Below, piece by piece: positions 45,901-54,855 of a DNA stretch of 64,000 nt. Each line of letters opens with the position of its first letter. Position 1 is the first letter of the stretch. Below the pieces are notes generated by a model. It saw only the letters and a program-made list of their open reading frames with translations, was not told the origin of the DNA and made no database searches. Made by a program: the position numbers and the translations under genes. The DNA is from Bacteroidota bacterium (GTDB lineage: Bacteria; Bacteroidota; Bacteroidia; 2-12-FULL-35-15): NCBI GenBank assembly GCA_947479085.1, contig CANJYB010000015.1, positions 43,866 through 107,865 on the forward strand. The letters run 5' to 3'.

Positions 45901-46521
45901 ATGCGCCAGGATTATACAAAACATACGTTGGAAGAAAAGGATGTAAACAGTAATCCTGTTCTTCAATTCGAAAAATGGTTTAATGAGGCTGTGGATGCAA
46001 AGCTGGAAGAACCGTATGCGATGACATTGGCTACAACAGATAGAGAAGGTAAACCTGCAGCGCGTATCGTTTTAATGCGTGGTTTTGATGAAAAAGGTTT
46101 TACTTTTTATACCAATTATGCCAGCCGGAAAGGCCATGATATAATGGAAAATCCAAATGCTGCTTTGTTGTTTTTCTGGCAGGGACTGGAACGCCAGGTA
46201 AGAATAGAAGGAACATTAATCAAGCTTTCAGCAGAAGAGTCGGATGACTATTTTGCTTCCCGGCCTTTCGAAAGTCGCCTTGGTGCATGGACATCCGAAC
46301 AAAGCAAAGTGATAGAAAGCAGGAAAGTATTGGATGAACGATTTGAAGAAGTATCAAAAAAATATGCCGATGGCAATGTTCCCCGTCCGCCACATTGGGG
46401 AGGTTATCTTTTAAAGCCCACACATATTGAGTTCTGGCAAGGCCGCCCCAGCCGCCTTCACGACAGGATATTATTTACGATGGAAAATAATGTCTGGAAA
46501 ATGGAGCGATTGGCTCCGTAA
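45901..46521 (+). CDS. pdxH: Pyridoxamine 5'-phosphate oxidase
   Basis: A 206-residue FMN enzyme that oxidises pyridoxine or pyridoxamine 5'-phosphate to PLP. Conserved blocks: [59 protein letters not shown], and the C-terminal [12 protein letters not shown] and [14 protein letters not shown]. Full length for the family. It is the last gene of the rhomboid-gmhB-aminotransferase operon and converges on the next leftward gene with a 1-bp gap. Confidence 0.97.
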   Translation: MRQDYTKHTLEEKDVNSNPVLQFEKWFNEAVDAKLEEPYAMTLATTDREGKPAARIVLMRGFDEKGFTFYTNYASRKGHDIMENPNAALLFFWQGLERQVRIEGTLIKLSAEESDDYFASRPFESRLGAWTSEQSKVIESRKVLDERFEEVSKKYADGNVPRPPHWGGYLLKPTHIEFWQGRPSRLHDRILFTMENNVWKMERLAP

Positions 46522-46522
46522 A

Positions 46523-47332
46523 TTATTTCACGCCCTCTTCCGGTTTTTTCTGTTCTTTATAAGGAAGCATTAATCCAAGGGTTGCCATAACTTCATAGGT
46601 AAAAAAGCTTTGCTTTGCCGTTCCTTCATACACACGTAATCCCCAGTAATTGGCATAATCCACCTTTTGAGCAAGATCTATAAAAACATAATTCCCAACT
46701 TCCAGCCTGTAGTTGGCTTCAAACCCTGCATTCAACCCACCAAACTGAAAACCAGGAGTATTTTCATGTCCCCACAGCGTATTTTCTGTATGAGGAATAA
46801 CCGGCCCGATACCTAACTTGTAAATATTATAAAGACGGAACAAGCCGTTTTTAGTGCCTCCTATGTAAAATCGTTTGGTAACATTAAACAGGAAGAAGTT
46901 AGCTCCGTTATTCAGCTTCCAGAAATTAACACTGTCTACTATCACCAGATTGGTGTCCACATTTCTTCCATTAATAGTACCCGACACGTGGGCATATTGT
47001 CCGGGAGTCATTTGATATTTAGTATGGTCGAAATTGAATTCGAAACCCCATGAAGGATGTTTTTTTAAGAAAAATCCGAAGCGGTAATTGTATTGAGGTA
47101 TGGTTAATTCGTGCTGGAATAGTTTATCCCAGCCTATTTTATCTTCACCCGAAATATTGTTGAACTGGTAATTACTGTTTTGCGATGGTTGCGAAACTTT
47201 GATGGTACTGCTGCTATACCATTCCTTATTATATCCCCATGAAAAATATATCCGGGATTTGTAAGGATTGAAAGTTTGAGCATTGGTAAAAAAAGAAAGA
47301 ACAGAAAGACTAAAAACTAAAAGATACTTCAT
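46523..47332 (-). CDS. Outer-membrane-like protein of unknown function
   Basis: A 269-residue protein using the ATG at 47332, which opens a proper signal peptide (MKYLLVFSLSVLSFFTNAQ). A longer frame with a TTG start at 47353 is less likely because a promoter -7 element overlaps that codon. The mature part alternates aromatic and polar residues (YNYRFGFFLKKH, WGFEFNFDHTKY) as in outer-membrane beta barrels of about eight to ten strands. No family recognised. The upstream neighbour (47385-48977) is in the same direction but has its own promoter. Confidence 0.75.
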   Translation of the reverse strand: MKYLLVFSLSVLSFFTNAQTFNPYKSRIYFSWGYNKEWYSSSTIKVSQPSQNSNYQFNNISGEDKIGWDKLFQHELTIPQYNYRFGFFLKKHPSWGFEFNFDHTKYQMTPGQYAHVSGTINGRNVDTNLVIVDSVNFWKLNNGANFFLFNVTKRFYIGGTKNGLFRLYNIYKLGIGPVIPHTENTLWGHENTPGFQFGGLNAGFEANYRLEVGNYVFIDLAQKVDYANYWGLRVYEGTAKQSFFTYEVMATLGLMLPYKEQKKPEEGVK

Positions 47333-47350
47333 ACAGCTATTTTTGAACCA

Positions 47351-47378
47351 CAAAATTACTCAATATTTCAATTGACAA
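47351..47378 (-). promoter_or_regulatory. Promoter of the barrel-like protein gene
   Basis: On the minus strand: TTG (47378-47376), 17-base spacer, TAATTTTG (47358-47351). It supports the start at 47332 rather than 47353. It overlaps the region just after the end of the upstream T9SS gene. Confidence 0.55.
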
Positions 47379-47384
47379 ACCACT

Positions 47385-48977
47385 TTAATGGCTGACAATT
47401 AAAGAGAAATGAGTATAACCAATATTGCATGTGTACATTCCGGCAGATAAGCGGGAAGTATTGATAGTTAACTGATGTTTTCCGGCATTCATTTTTTCGT
47501 TTGCTATTAGTTGAACTTCTTTGCCAGTAATATCCGTAATTGAAACACGAACCTCTTCCGCATTTTTCATAGAAAATAAAAGAGTGGTGGTTTCAATGGA
47601 TGGATTTGGATATAGTAAGGTATTGGTGATGTTCATGGAACTTTCAGCAATTCCAAGGGTATAATTTGGTGTAAGATAAATACGGTAAATACTATCATTG
47701 CTGGTAGTTATTCCAAGGTTACTTGCATTGGCTCTGATACCTCCGAACATATAACCGGCAAGTACCTGGGTGTGGTTGGCAATGTTATTAATTTTAACCA
47801 CATCATTGCTGTAATGAGAAAGGTTTCCGTTCGGAATAAATTTAGCATTGGAACCTAATAAGCCCGAAAGCGGCTGTGTCATTATCGCTTCTGATTTTAC
47901 TCCAAATGAGTTTACGGTAAGTGTGGTAACGTCATTTATAAAAGGAACCAAAGTATCATGAACAAGTAGGCCGGTGGTGTCGTTATAATTATTTACAGAT
48001 ATCCCTCCGAAAAAGGTAGTGTACATGGTTTGTTTCAAAGAATCAAAAATGGGTAATACTGCACAAGTGTACTGACTCATTATTTGCTGGTAACCCATGT
48101 CTACTGTTGCTCCTGCTGCATCAATGGTGATGGGCTCAAGATAAGGAAGATCAATGTTTTTCTGAAACACACCGCCATATACTCCAATGCCGAAACTCCC
48201 GTTAGGCTTTACAATCGGAGCAGATGTGAAGTCTCTCCTGTGAAAATTAGTGGTATCAGTTAGGTAAGTAAAATTGGATAAAGTAATAGTGGTATCATTA
48301 TCCGCAATATTAAATTTCTTGATTCTGTCGCTGTAGACTTGGGTAAATAAAGGACCTGCAACATGGTCGTACCTTCCTGCAAAGTTATGTCCTAAAAGTA
48401 AATAATAATCGCTTCCCAGTTTTTCAAGTTCACCACCGCATATTGCAAAGTTGGTATCCGTCACCTGGCGTATGGAAGAGGCAATTGGTAATGCATTCAT
48501 AACGGCATTAATCATTGTGTCAACATTAATGGCAGTAAGTGTAGGGAAAGTTAAATAATGAGTCAACGTACTGTCGTATCCGTATCCACCAATCATATAT
48601 AAGTATTTACCTTCCTGTATGTATTCCATATTGGTGGAACGCATTGGGTCTGCAATAGTTCGTGGCAATTGATTTAAGTCAGCAGAATAAAAATTCCAGG
48701 TGGCAGTATCCACTACTATTACCGCATCATTTTTGTTTTCTGCCAGAAAACCATCATTACTGTTTATTCCATGCAGACCGTTGGTTCTTCCACCAATAAA
48801 TAACCATTTATCTCCCGACTGAGCAAAAGCAAATGAATGAATGCCTGGCATGGTTATCCCTGAAATGGGCTCTATTTGTATGGTGTATGGAGGCAATGCC
48901 CCGAACTGAGCTTTTGAAGAAATAAAACAACCTGTAAGCAAAACAAACAGAAGAGAGCATTTAAAGATTCCTGACAT
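47385..48977 (-). CDS. T9SS-secreted protein with kelch-like propeller
   Basis: A 530-residue protein. Signal peptide 1-23 (ends SSKAQ). Residues about 40-430 contain repeated beta segments with Gly-Gly turns (WLFIGGRTNG, YLYMIGGYGY, TNFAICGGEL, YTTFFGGIS), suggesting a kelch-type propeller. Residues about 445-530 are a type A T9SS sorting domain (LLYPNPSIETT, SAGMYTCNI). It is likely surface-attached or released. Function unknown. A well-matched promoter lies upstream at 49000-49031. Confidence 0.85.
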   Translation of the reverse strand: MSGIFKCSLLFVLLTGCFISSKAQFGALPPYTIQIEPISGITMPGIHSFAFAQSGDKWLFIGGRTNGLHGINSNDGFLAENKNDAVIVVDTATWNFYSADLNQLPRTIADPMRSTNMEYIQEGKYLYMIGGYGYDSTLTHYLTFPTLTAINVDTMINAVMNALPIASSIRQVTDTNFAICGGELEKLGSDYYLLLGHNFAGRYDHVAGPLFTQVYSDRIKKFNIADNDTTITLSNFTYLTDTTNFHRRDFTSAPIVKPNGSFGIGVYGGVFQKNIDLPYLEPITIDAAGATVDMGYQQIMSQYTCAVLPIFDSLKQTMYTTFFGGISVNNYNDTTGLLVHDTLVPFINDVTTLTVNSFGVKSEAIMTQPLSGLLGSNAKFIPNGNLSHYSNDVVKINNIANHTQVLAGYMFGGIRANASNLGITTSNDSIYRIYLTPNYTLGIAESSMNITNTLLYPNPSIETTTLLFSMKNAEEVRVSITDITGKEVQLIANEKMNAGKHQLTINTSRLSAGMYTCNIGYTHFSLIVSH

Positions 48978-48999
48978 AATTATTATTTTTAATAAAGAA

Positions 49000-49031
49000 C
49001 AAAAGTAATTTTTTCATTCTGTATTAAACAA
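49000..49031 (-). promoter_or_regulatory. Promoter of the kelch-like T9SS protein gene
   Basis: On the minus strand: TTG (49031-49029), 21-base spacer, TACTTTTG (49007-49000). A divergent -7 element TACTTTTG for the PolX-like gene is at 49055-49062 on the plus strand. Confidence 0.65.
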
Positions 49032-49094
49032 ATAAATAATGATAATTGTTTTTGTACTTTTGGGTTTTTAGTTTAATTCTTTTTAACTTTTACA

Positions 49095-50696
49095 ATGACC
49101 ACCGAGGAAATCGCCAAAACACTAAAGCTGACCGCACAGTTGATGGAACTGCACGAACAGAATCCTTTTAAAATTAAGTCCATTGCCAACGCTGCTTATA
49201 AATTAAACAAAACCGACATAGAACTGGAAGGAAAAACCTTGCAGGAACTCGAACAGATAGAAGGCATCGGGAAAGGGATTGCAGGGAAAATTAATGAATT
49301 GCAAATCAATGGAGAGCTGAAGGAATTGAAGGAAATGGTGGCGATTACGCCCCAGGGCGTAATTGAAATGCTTGCAATAAAAGGAATAGGACCAAAGAAG
49401 GTAGGACAACTCTGGCGCGAACTGGAAATAGAAAGTATCGGAGAATTATTATATGCCTGCAACGAAAACAGGTTATTACTCCTCAAAGGATTTGGAACCA
49501 AGACACAGGCCGAAGTAAAAAAGCAGATTGAATTTTTTCAATCCAATATAGGTTGGTTTCACTATGCTTCGGCTGAACAATTTGCAAATGACTTGGTTGC
49601 CGAACTAAAGAAAAAATACAAAACAGAACTGGTTTCACTCACAGGAGCGATGAGAAGAAAGTGTGATGTGATTGATAAAATTGAAATTTTAATTGCTTAT
49701 GAAGATGCAATAGATATAAGTGAATTAGAAAACAGGGCAAAGATTAGAATTGAAATCATCAGTTGTAAAGAACAGGATTTTTATAAAAGACTTTTTGAAA
49801 CTACGGCAGGGGAGGAGTTTGATATTTCAGGAATTCAATTGCCTGATAATATAACAAATGAACAGGAAATATTTGTAGCAAATCAATTGCAATTTATCGA
49901 GCCCGAACTCAGGGAATCGAAAGAAATGATTGAGCTTGCACGTCAAAACAAAATTCCCCGATTGATTGAAGTAACCGACTTAAAAGGGATTCTACATAAT
50001 CACAGTACCTATAGTGATGGAATGAACACACTGAAAGAAATGGCGGAGTATTGCAAAGAGTTGGGTTATGAATACCTTGGTATTTGCGACCATTCTCAAT
50101 CTGCTTTTTATGCCGAAGGGATGAAGGTGGATAAAATAAAGGCTCAGCATAAGGAAATAGAAGAGCTGAATCAGAAACTCGCACCATTTAAAATATTTAA
50201 AGGAGTGGAGAGCGATATACTGAATGATGGTTCGCTTGATTATCCAGAAGATATTCTTAAAACATTTGATTTTATTGTAGCTTCTGTGCATTCCAACTTA
50301 AAGATGAATGAGGAAAAAGCAACTGCCCGTTTGCTCAAAGCAATTGAAAATCCATTTACTACTGTTTTAGGTCATCCTACTGGTCGTTTATTATTATCAC
50401 GTCCGGGATATCCTATCGACCATAAAAAGATAATAGATGCCTGTGCAGCAAATGGTGTCATCATAGAATTGAATGCTCATCCGTACCGTTTAGATATTGA
50501 TTGGCGCTGGATTCCTTATTGTATTGAAAAAGGGGTGAAAATTTCCATCAATCCGGATGCTCACGAAAGACAAGGATACCATGATATGTATTATGGCACC
50601 TGTGCTGCCCGCAAAGGAATGTTAACAAAGGAAATGTGTTTTAATACATTGTCTTTATCAGAAATGGAAACCTATTTTATAAAAAGGAAGACATAA
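49095..50696 (+). CDS. PolX-like protein: HhH, inactive polymerase-like domain, PHP phosphoesterase
   Basis: A 533-residue protein (PolX is usually about 570). N-terminal helix-hairpin-helix region (about 45-150: IEGIGKGIAGKI, IKGIGPKKVG, LKGFGTKTQAE). The nucleotidyltransferase core follows (about 160-285), but the metal-binding aspartates are missing: the place of the usual DxD reads DKIEIL after GAMRRKCDVI, and the third Asp position also appears lost (IRIEII). The PHP domain (about 298-533) is intact: HNHSTYSDG, GVESDI, ASVHSN, LGHPTGR, NAHP and NPDAH. It is probably a nuclease or phosphoesterase on DNA, without polymerase activity. Confidence 0.88.
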   Translation: MTTEEIAKTLKLTAQLMELHEQNPFKIKSIANAAYKLNKTDIELEGKTLQELEQIEGIGKGIAGKINELQINGELKELKEMVAITPQGVIEMLAIKGIGPKKVGQLWRELEIESIGELLYACNENRLLLLKGFGTKTQAEVKKQIEFFQSNIGWFHYASAEQFANDLVAELKKKYKTELVSLTGAMRRKCDVIDKIEILIAYEDAIDISELENRAKIRIEIISCKEQDFYKRLFETTAGEEFDISGIQLPDNITNEQEIFVANQLQFIEPELRESKEMIELARQNKIPRLIEVTDLKGILHNHSTYSDGMNTLKEMAEYCKELGYEYLGICDHSQSAFYAEGMKVDKIKAQHKEIEELNQKLAPFKIFKGVESDILNDGSLDYPEDILKTFDFIVASVHSNLKMNEEKATARLLKAIENPFTTVLGHPTGRLLLSRPGYPIDHKKIIDACAANGVIIELNAHPYRLDIDWRWIPYCIEKGVKISINPDAHERQGYHDMYYGTCAARKGMLTKEMCFNTLSLSEMETYFIKRKT

Positions 50697-50727
50697 ACTT
50701 TTAAACCTGAAACTTTAAACTAAGTCA

Positions 50728-52251
50728 ATGCCCATATTAAATAGCATAGCCAGTTGGTGGATGAAAAAACGCATGCATCAGATAGAGCTTTTTATGAAGT
50801 ATCCGGACGATGTGCAAAATGAAAGTTTGCGGAAGTTAATTTCGGCAGCTAAGGATACGGAGTGGGGGAGAAGCTATGATTATAAAAATATAAGTACGGT
50901 AGAACAATTTAAAAACAATGTTCCTCTGCAGGATTATGAAACCTTAAAACCTTTTATTGACCGTATTCGTAAAGGAGAACAAAATTTATTATGGAATACC
51001 GATATTAAATGGTTTGCAAAATCTTCAGGCACTACTAATGATAAAAGTAAATTTATACCGGTAAGCCAGGAGAGCCTGGATAATTGCCATTACAATGGTG
51101 GGCGTGATATGATTGCCATACATTGTTCACTCAATCCCGAAACACAATTATTCACAGGAAAAAATCTTGCACTTGCCGGCAGCCTGGTTACGGATACATT
51201 TGGAAATTACGAATCTCAGAATGGCGATTTATCGGCTATAGTAATAAATAACCTGCCTATTTGGGCGGAGTTTTTCAGGGCACCCGATTTGTCTATTGCT
51301 TTGTTGGATAAGTGGGATGAAAAACTGGAGAAATTATCAAAGGCAACGATGGAACAAAACATGGTGAGTCTGGCGGGTGTCCCTTCCTGGATGCTTTTGA
51401 TTATGAAACGGGTGTTGGAGGAATCAGGAAAGAAATCCATTGCTGAGGTTTGGCCTAACCTGGAAGTATATTTTCATGGTGGTGTTAATTTTCATCCATA
51501 CAAGGAACAATTTAAAACCATATTTAATAAACCTGACTTAAATTACCTTGAGCTATATAACGCTACCGAAGGTTTTTTCGGCATTCAGGATTTGCGAAAC
51601 TCCGATGAGCTTTTACTGATGCTTGATTATGGTATTTATTACGAGTTCATCAATGTGGAAGATGTAGAACAGGAAAATCCAAAGACATTTTCTTTATCCG
51701 AAGTAAATCTGGAAAATAATTACGCCATGGTTATTTCAACCAATGCCGGTCTTTGGCGTTATAAATTAGGTGATACCATCCGGTTTACTTCCTTATATCC
51801 GTTCCGTTTTAAAATTACAGGACGAACCAAACATTTTATGAATGCCTTTGGTGAAGAAATAATAGTGGATAATGCGGATAAAGCACTGGTAATAGCCTGC
51901 GAAAAATCATTTGCTCAGATAAGGGAATATACTGCCGCACCTGTTTATATGAACGATAATGAAAACGGGGCACATGAGTGGCTAATAGAATTTGAAGAAG
52001 AACCAAAGAGTATTGAATACTTTACTGAAATGCTTGACAATGCACTTAAATCAATCAATTCAGATTATGAAGCCAAGCGGTATCAAAATCTGGCACTAAA
52101 AATGCCTGTGGTTCATTCACTTCCCAAGGATACATTTTACAAATGGTTTGAATCCAAAAATAAATTGGGAGGTCAACATAAAGTACCAAGATTGAGTAAT
52201 AACAGGAAGTATGTGGAAGAAATTCATTCCATTTTAAAAAAGGAAATGTAA
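50728..52251 (+). CDS. GH3 family acyl-adenylate-forming protein
   Basis: A 507-residue protein of the GH3 auxin-responsive family, which in plants conjugates amino acids to acyl acids via adenylates. ATP-binding motif FAKSSGTTNDKSKFIPVS near residue 95; later motifs LYNATEGFFGIQD, RYKLGDTIRF and KITGRTKHFMNAFGEE. Bacteroidota often carry one GH3 gene of unknown substrate. It begins 31 bp after the PolX-like gene and is followed by a gene for a small exported protein, so all three may be one transcript. Confidence 0.9.
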   Translation: MPILNSIASWWMKKRMHQIELFMKYPDDVQNESLRKLISAAKDTEWGRSYDYKNISTVEQFKNNVPLQDYETLKPFIDRIRKGEQNLLWNTDIKWFAKSSGTTNDKSKFIPVSQESLDNCHYNGGRDMIAIHCSLNPETQLFTGKNLALAGSLVTDTFGNYESQNGDLSAIVINNLPIWAEFFRAPDLSIALLDKWDEKLEKLSKATMEQNMVSLAGVPSWMLLIMKRVLEESGKKSIAEVWPNLEVYFHGGVNFHPYKEQFKTIFNKPDLNYLELYNATEGFFGIQDLRNSDELLLMLDYGIYYEFINVEDVEQENPKTFSLSEVNLENNYAMVISTNAGLWRYKLGDTIRFTSLYPFRFKITGRTKHFMNAFGEEIIVDNADKALVIACEKSFAQIREYTAAPVYMNDNENGAHEWLIEFEEEPKSIEYFTEMLDNALKSINSDYEAKRYQNLALKMPVVHSLPKDTFYKWFESKNKLGGQHKVPRLSNNRKYVEEIHSILKKEM

Positions 52252-52284
52252 TCCATATTTATTCTTAGTTTTACATCTGTAAAA

Positions 52285-53094
52285 ATGAAAAAAATAATTA
52301 ATAAAATACTCTTCTCTTTTATACTGATAGGGTTGTTACCAATATCCTGCTTCACACAGAATAAGTACAAACTTGTTACTACACTTAATATAGAATCAGA
52401 TTTTTTTACAACAGACAACCAGGGAAATGCTTATGTTGTAAAAGCAAACGAATTGACCAAGTACGATAAGACTGGCAAAGAGCTTTTTAAATACAGTAAT
52501 AAGAATTTCGGAAACATCACTTTTGTAGATGCCACAAATATGCTCCGAATTGCGGTTTTTTATAAGGATTTTCTCCAGGTAGTTTTCCTTGACAATACAT
52601 TGAGCACTAACGGTGACCCGGTAAATCTTGAAAACATAGGATTTCAGCAGGCCCAGTTAGTTTGTACTTCCCATAATTCAGGTTTATGGTTGTACGACCT
52701 GCAAAATTTCGAACTGATACGTCTTGATCAGAATTTATCAAAAGCACAGCAAACCGGCAATCTAAGTGTTCTTTTGAATATGGATGTGAAACCAAATTAT
52801 TTACTTGAATACAATAATAAAGTATATCTGAATAATCCTTCCTCGGGAGTTTTAATTTTTGACATTTATGGTACTTATTTTAAAACTATTAATATTAAAC
52901 AGGCAAAACGATTTCAACCTATTGGCGATTGGGTTTACTATACTGCTGATAAAAAGGTTTGGGCATATAATATAATAAAAACAGAAGAAAAGGAATTTGC
53001 ATTACCGCTTTCCGATTTTGAAACCTTTCGTCTTGAAGCGGGAATATTAATGCTTAGAACTCCTCAGAAAATTTATTTATTTACCGAGGAATAA
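52285..53094 (+). CDS. Exported propeller-like protein
   Basis: A 269-residue protein. Signal peptide about 1-24 (ends SCFTQ). The rest consists of repeated four-strand-like segments with Asp/Gly turns (FTTDNQGNAYVV, LWLYDLQNFELIRLD, VYLNNPSSGVLIFD, WVYYTADKKVWAYN), consistent with a six-bladed beta-propeller. No catalytic motif. It starts 33 bp after the GH3 gene. Function unknown; it may be secreted or periplasmic. Confidence 0.75.
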   Translation: MKKIINKILFSFILIGLLPISCFTQNKYKLVTTLNIESDFFTTDNQGNAYVVKANELTKYDKTGKELFKYSNKNFGNITFVDATNMLRIAVFYKDFLQVVFLDNTLSTNGDPVNLENIGFQQAQLVCTSHNSGLWLYDLQNFELIRLDQNLSKAQQTGNLSVLLNMDVKPNYLLEYNNKVYLNNPSSGVLIFDIYGTYFKTINIKQAKRFQPIGDWVYYTADKKVWAYNIIKTEEKEFALPLSDFETFRLEAGILMLRTPQKIYLFTEE

Positions 53095-53261
53095 AATGTT
53101 TTCTTTATACCTGTAATTTTCTCCTTTCGGGGACAGAAAAACCAAAAGCCCGGTTAATCATATCAACCGAAAAAAACTTATCCACAATTTTCATTTTTTT
53201 TCTTGTTCAGATTTTAAGAATTAGTATTTTCGTTTCGATTTTTAAAAACAGGAACAAGATT

Positions 53262-53888
53262 ATGCACATAGCAATAGCAGGAAACATCGGAGCAGGTAAA
53301 ACTACCCTTACTACTCTTTTATCAAAACACTTTAAATGGACCCCGCACTTTGAGGATGCTGATGATAATCCTTACTTAAATGACTTTTACGAAGACATGC
53401 AAAGATGGTCTTTTAACCTTCAGGTTTATTTCCTTAATTCCCGTTTCGGACAGGTTCAAAAAATCCGCAACAGTGGAAAGACAGTAATACAGGATAGAAC
53501 CATTTATGAAGATGCATATATATTTGCACCCAACCTTCATGCTATGGGGCTAATGACAACCCGCGATTACAACAATTATTTTGCACTTTTTAAACTCATG
53601 GAATCGTTTATCTCTCCTCCTGATTTATTAATTTATTTACGTGCCTCTGTTCCAACTTTGGTTAAGCAAATTGAAAAGCGTGGACGTGAATATGAAAACA
53701 CTATTAATATTGACTATTTGAAGCGTCTGAATGAACGTTACGAAGCTTTTATTTCTTCTTACGAAGAAGATCATAAAGATGCTAAGCTTATTATTATTGA
53801 CGTGGATCATAATGATTTTAACGAAGACCAGGAAGACCTTGGAATCATTATTAATAAAATCAATGCTGAAATCAACGGCTTGTTTTAA
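53262..53888 (+). CDS. Deoxynucleoside kinase
   Basis: A 208-residue kinase. P-loop GNIGAGKTTL at residues 7-16; substrate-site segment VIQDRTIYEDAYIF near residue 76; the lid-like region YLRASVPTLVKQIEKRGREYE near residue 126. It phosphorylates deoxynucleosides for nucleotide salvage; specificity (deoxyadenosine or deoxyguanosine is common for bacterial members) cannot be fixed by sequence. It is a single-gene unit with a terminator downstream. Confidence 0.92.
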   Translation: MHIAIAGNIGAGKTTLTTLLSKHFKWTPHFEDADDNPYLNDFYEDMQRWSFNLQVYFLNSRFGQVQKIRNSGKTVIQDRTIYEDAYIFAPNLHAMGLMTTRDYNNYFALFKLMESFISPPDLLIYLRASVPTLVKQIEKRGREYENTINIDYLKRLNERYEAFISSYEEDHKDAKLIIIDVDHNDFNEDQEDLGIIINKINAEINGLF

Positions 53889-53904
53889 ATAGATTATTCT
53901 TTTT

Positions 53905-53945
53905 AAAATCCCTTTTCAGTTTTAAACAACCTGGAAAGGGATTTT
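53905..53945 (+). terminator. Intrinsic terminator after the deoxynucleoside kinase gene
   Basis: Arms AAAATCCCTTTTCAG (53905-53919) and CTGGAAAGGGATTTT (53931-53945, one G-T pair), followed by a T-rich run. Confidence 0.85.
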
Positions 53946-54012
53946 TTATTTTATTCCCTTTTTTGATACTATTCATTCAGGATGTTTTTAAATTATTCTG
54001 CATCTTTGTTGC

Positions 54013-54837
54013 ATGATAAAATTTCCCAACGCAAAAATTAATATCGGACTTAATATTATCGAAAAAATGGAAGATGGGTATCATTCCATTCAATCTGTAT
54101 TTTATCCCATTGGTCTTAAGGATGCATTGGAAGTGATAGAAAATAATGAACCCAATGCAGAGCGATTTAGTATGACCACTTCAGGAATAGAAATACCGGG
54201 AGCAACCAATGAAAACCTTTGTTATTTTGCATATCATCTTGTTTCAGCTGACTATCCTGTGCCGAATGTAAAAGTGCATTTACATAAACATATCCCAATA
54301 GGGGCCGGCCTGGGAGGAGGTTCAGCGGATGCTGCTTTTTTTATTCGTTTGCTCAATGAGAAATTTGAACTTGGTATTTCATGGGGAGAAATGCACCATT
54401 ATGCCAGACAATTAGGAAGCGATTGTTCTTTTTTTATTTCAAACAAACCTGCTTATGCTGAAGGAAGAGGAGACAAATATGAATCTATTCAACTTGATTT
54501 GACTAATTACTATATTGCTCTTGTTTATCCTTCTGTTCGTATTAATACTGCAATAGCATATAGCGGTGTTAAGCCCAAAATGCCATCCCGATCATTGGAA
54601 GAAGATATTATTAATTTGCCGATAGAACAATGGAAAAATTGTATTCATAATGATTTCGAAGATTCCATTTTTCCTCAGTTTCCATTAATTAAAAATATTA
54701 AAGAGAAATTGTATTCATCTGGTGCAGTCTATGCATCCATGAGTGGCAGTGGTTCCTCCGTGTTCGGAATATTTTCAAAACCAACAGATTTGAAAAAGGA
54801 GTTTACTGACTGTTTTGTTTGGGAAGGAAAGTTGTAG
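54013..54837 (+). CDS. ispE: 4-diphosphocytidyl-2-C-methyl-D-erythritol kinase
   Basis: A 274-residue GHMP kinase of the non-mevalonate isoprenoid pathway; it phosphorylates the 2-hydroxyl of CDP-methylerythritol. N-terminal block FPNAKINIGLNIIEKMEDGYH; ATP-binding GHMP motif PIGAGLGGGSADAAF near residue 96; C-terminal MSGSGSSVFGIF. Length is normal. It has a short leader and lies between the kinase terminator and the convergent LptA-like gene (18-bp gap). Confidence 0.95.
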   Translation: MIKFPNAKINIGLNIIEKMEDGYHSIQSVFYPIGLKDALEVIENNEPNAERFSMTTSGIEIPGATNENLCYFAYHLVSADYPVPNVKVHLHKHIPIGAGLGGGSADAAFFIRLLNEKFELGISWGEMHHYARQLGSDCSFFISNKPAYAEGRGDKYESIQLDLTNYYIALVYPSVRINTAIAYSGVKPKMPSRSLEEDIINLPIEQWKNCIHNDFEDSIFPQFPLIKNIKEKLYSSGAVYASMSGSGSSVFGIFSKPTDLKKEFTDCFVWEGKL

Positions 54838-54855
54838 AAACTTTATACTTCTTGT

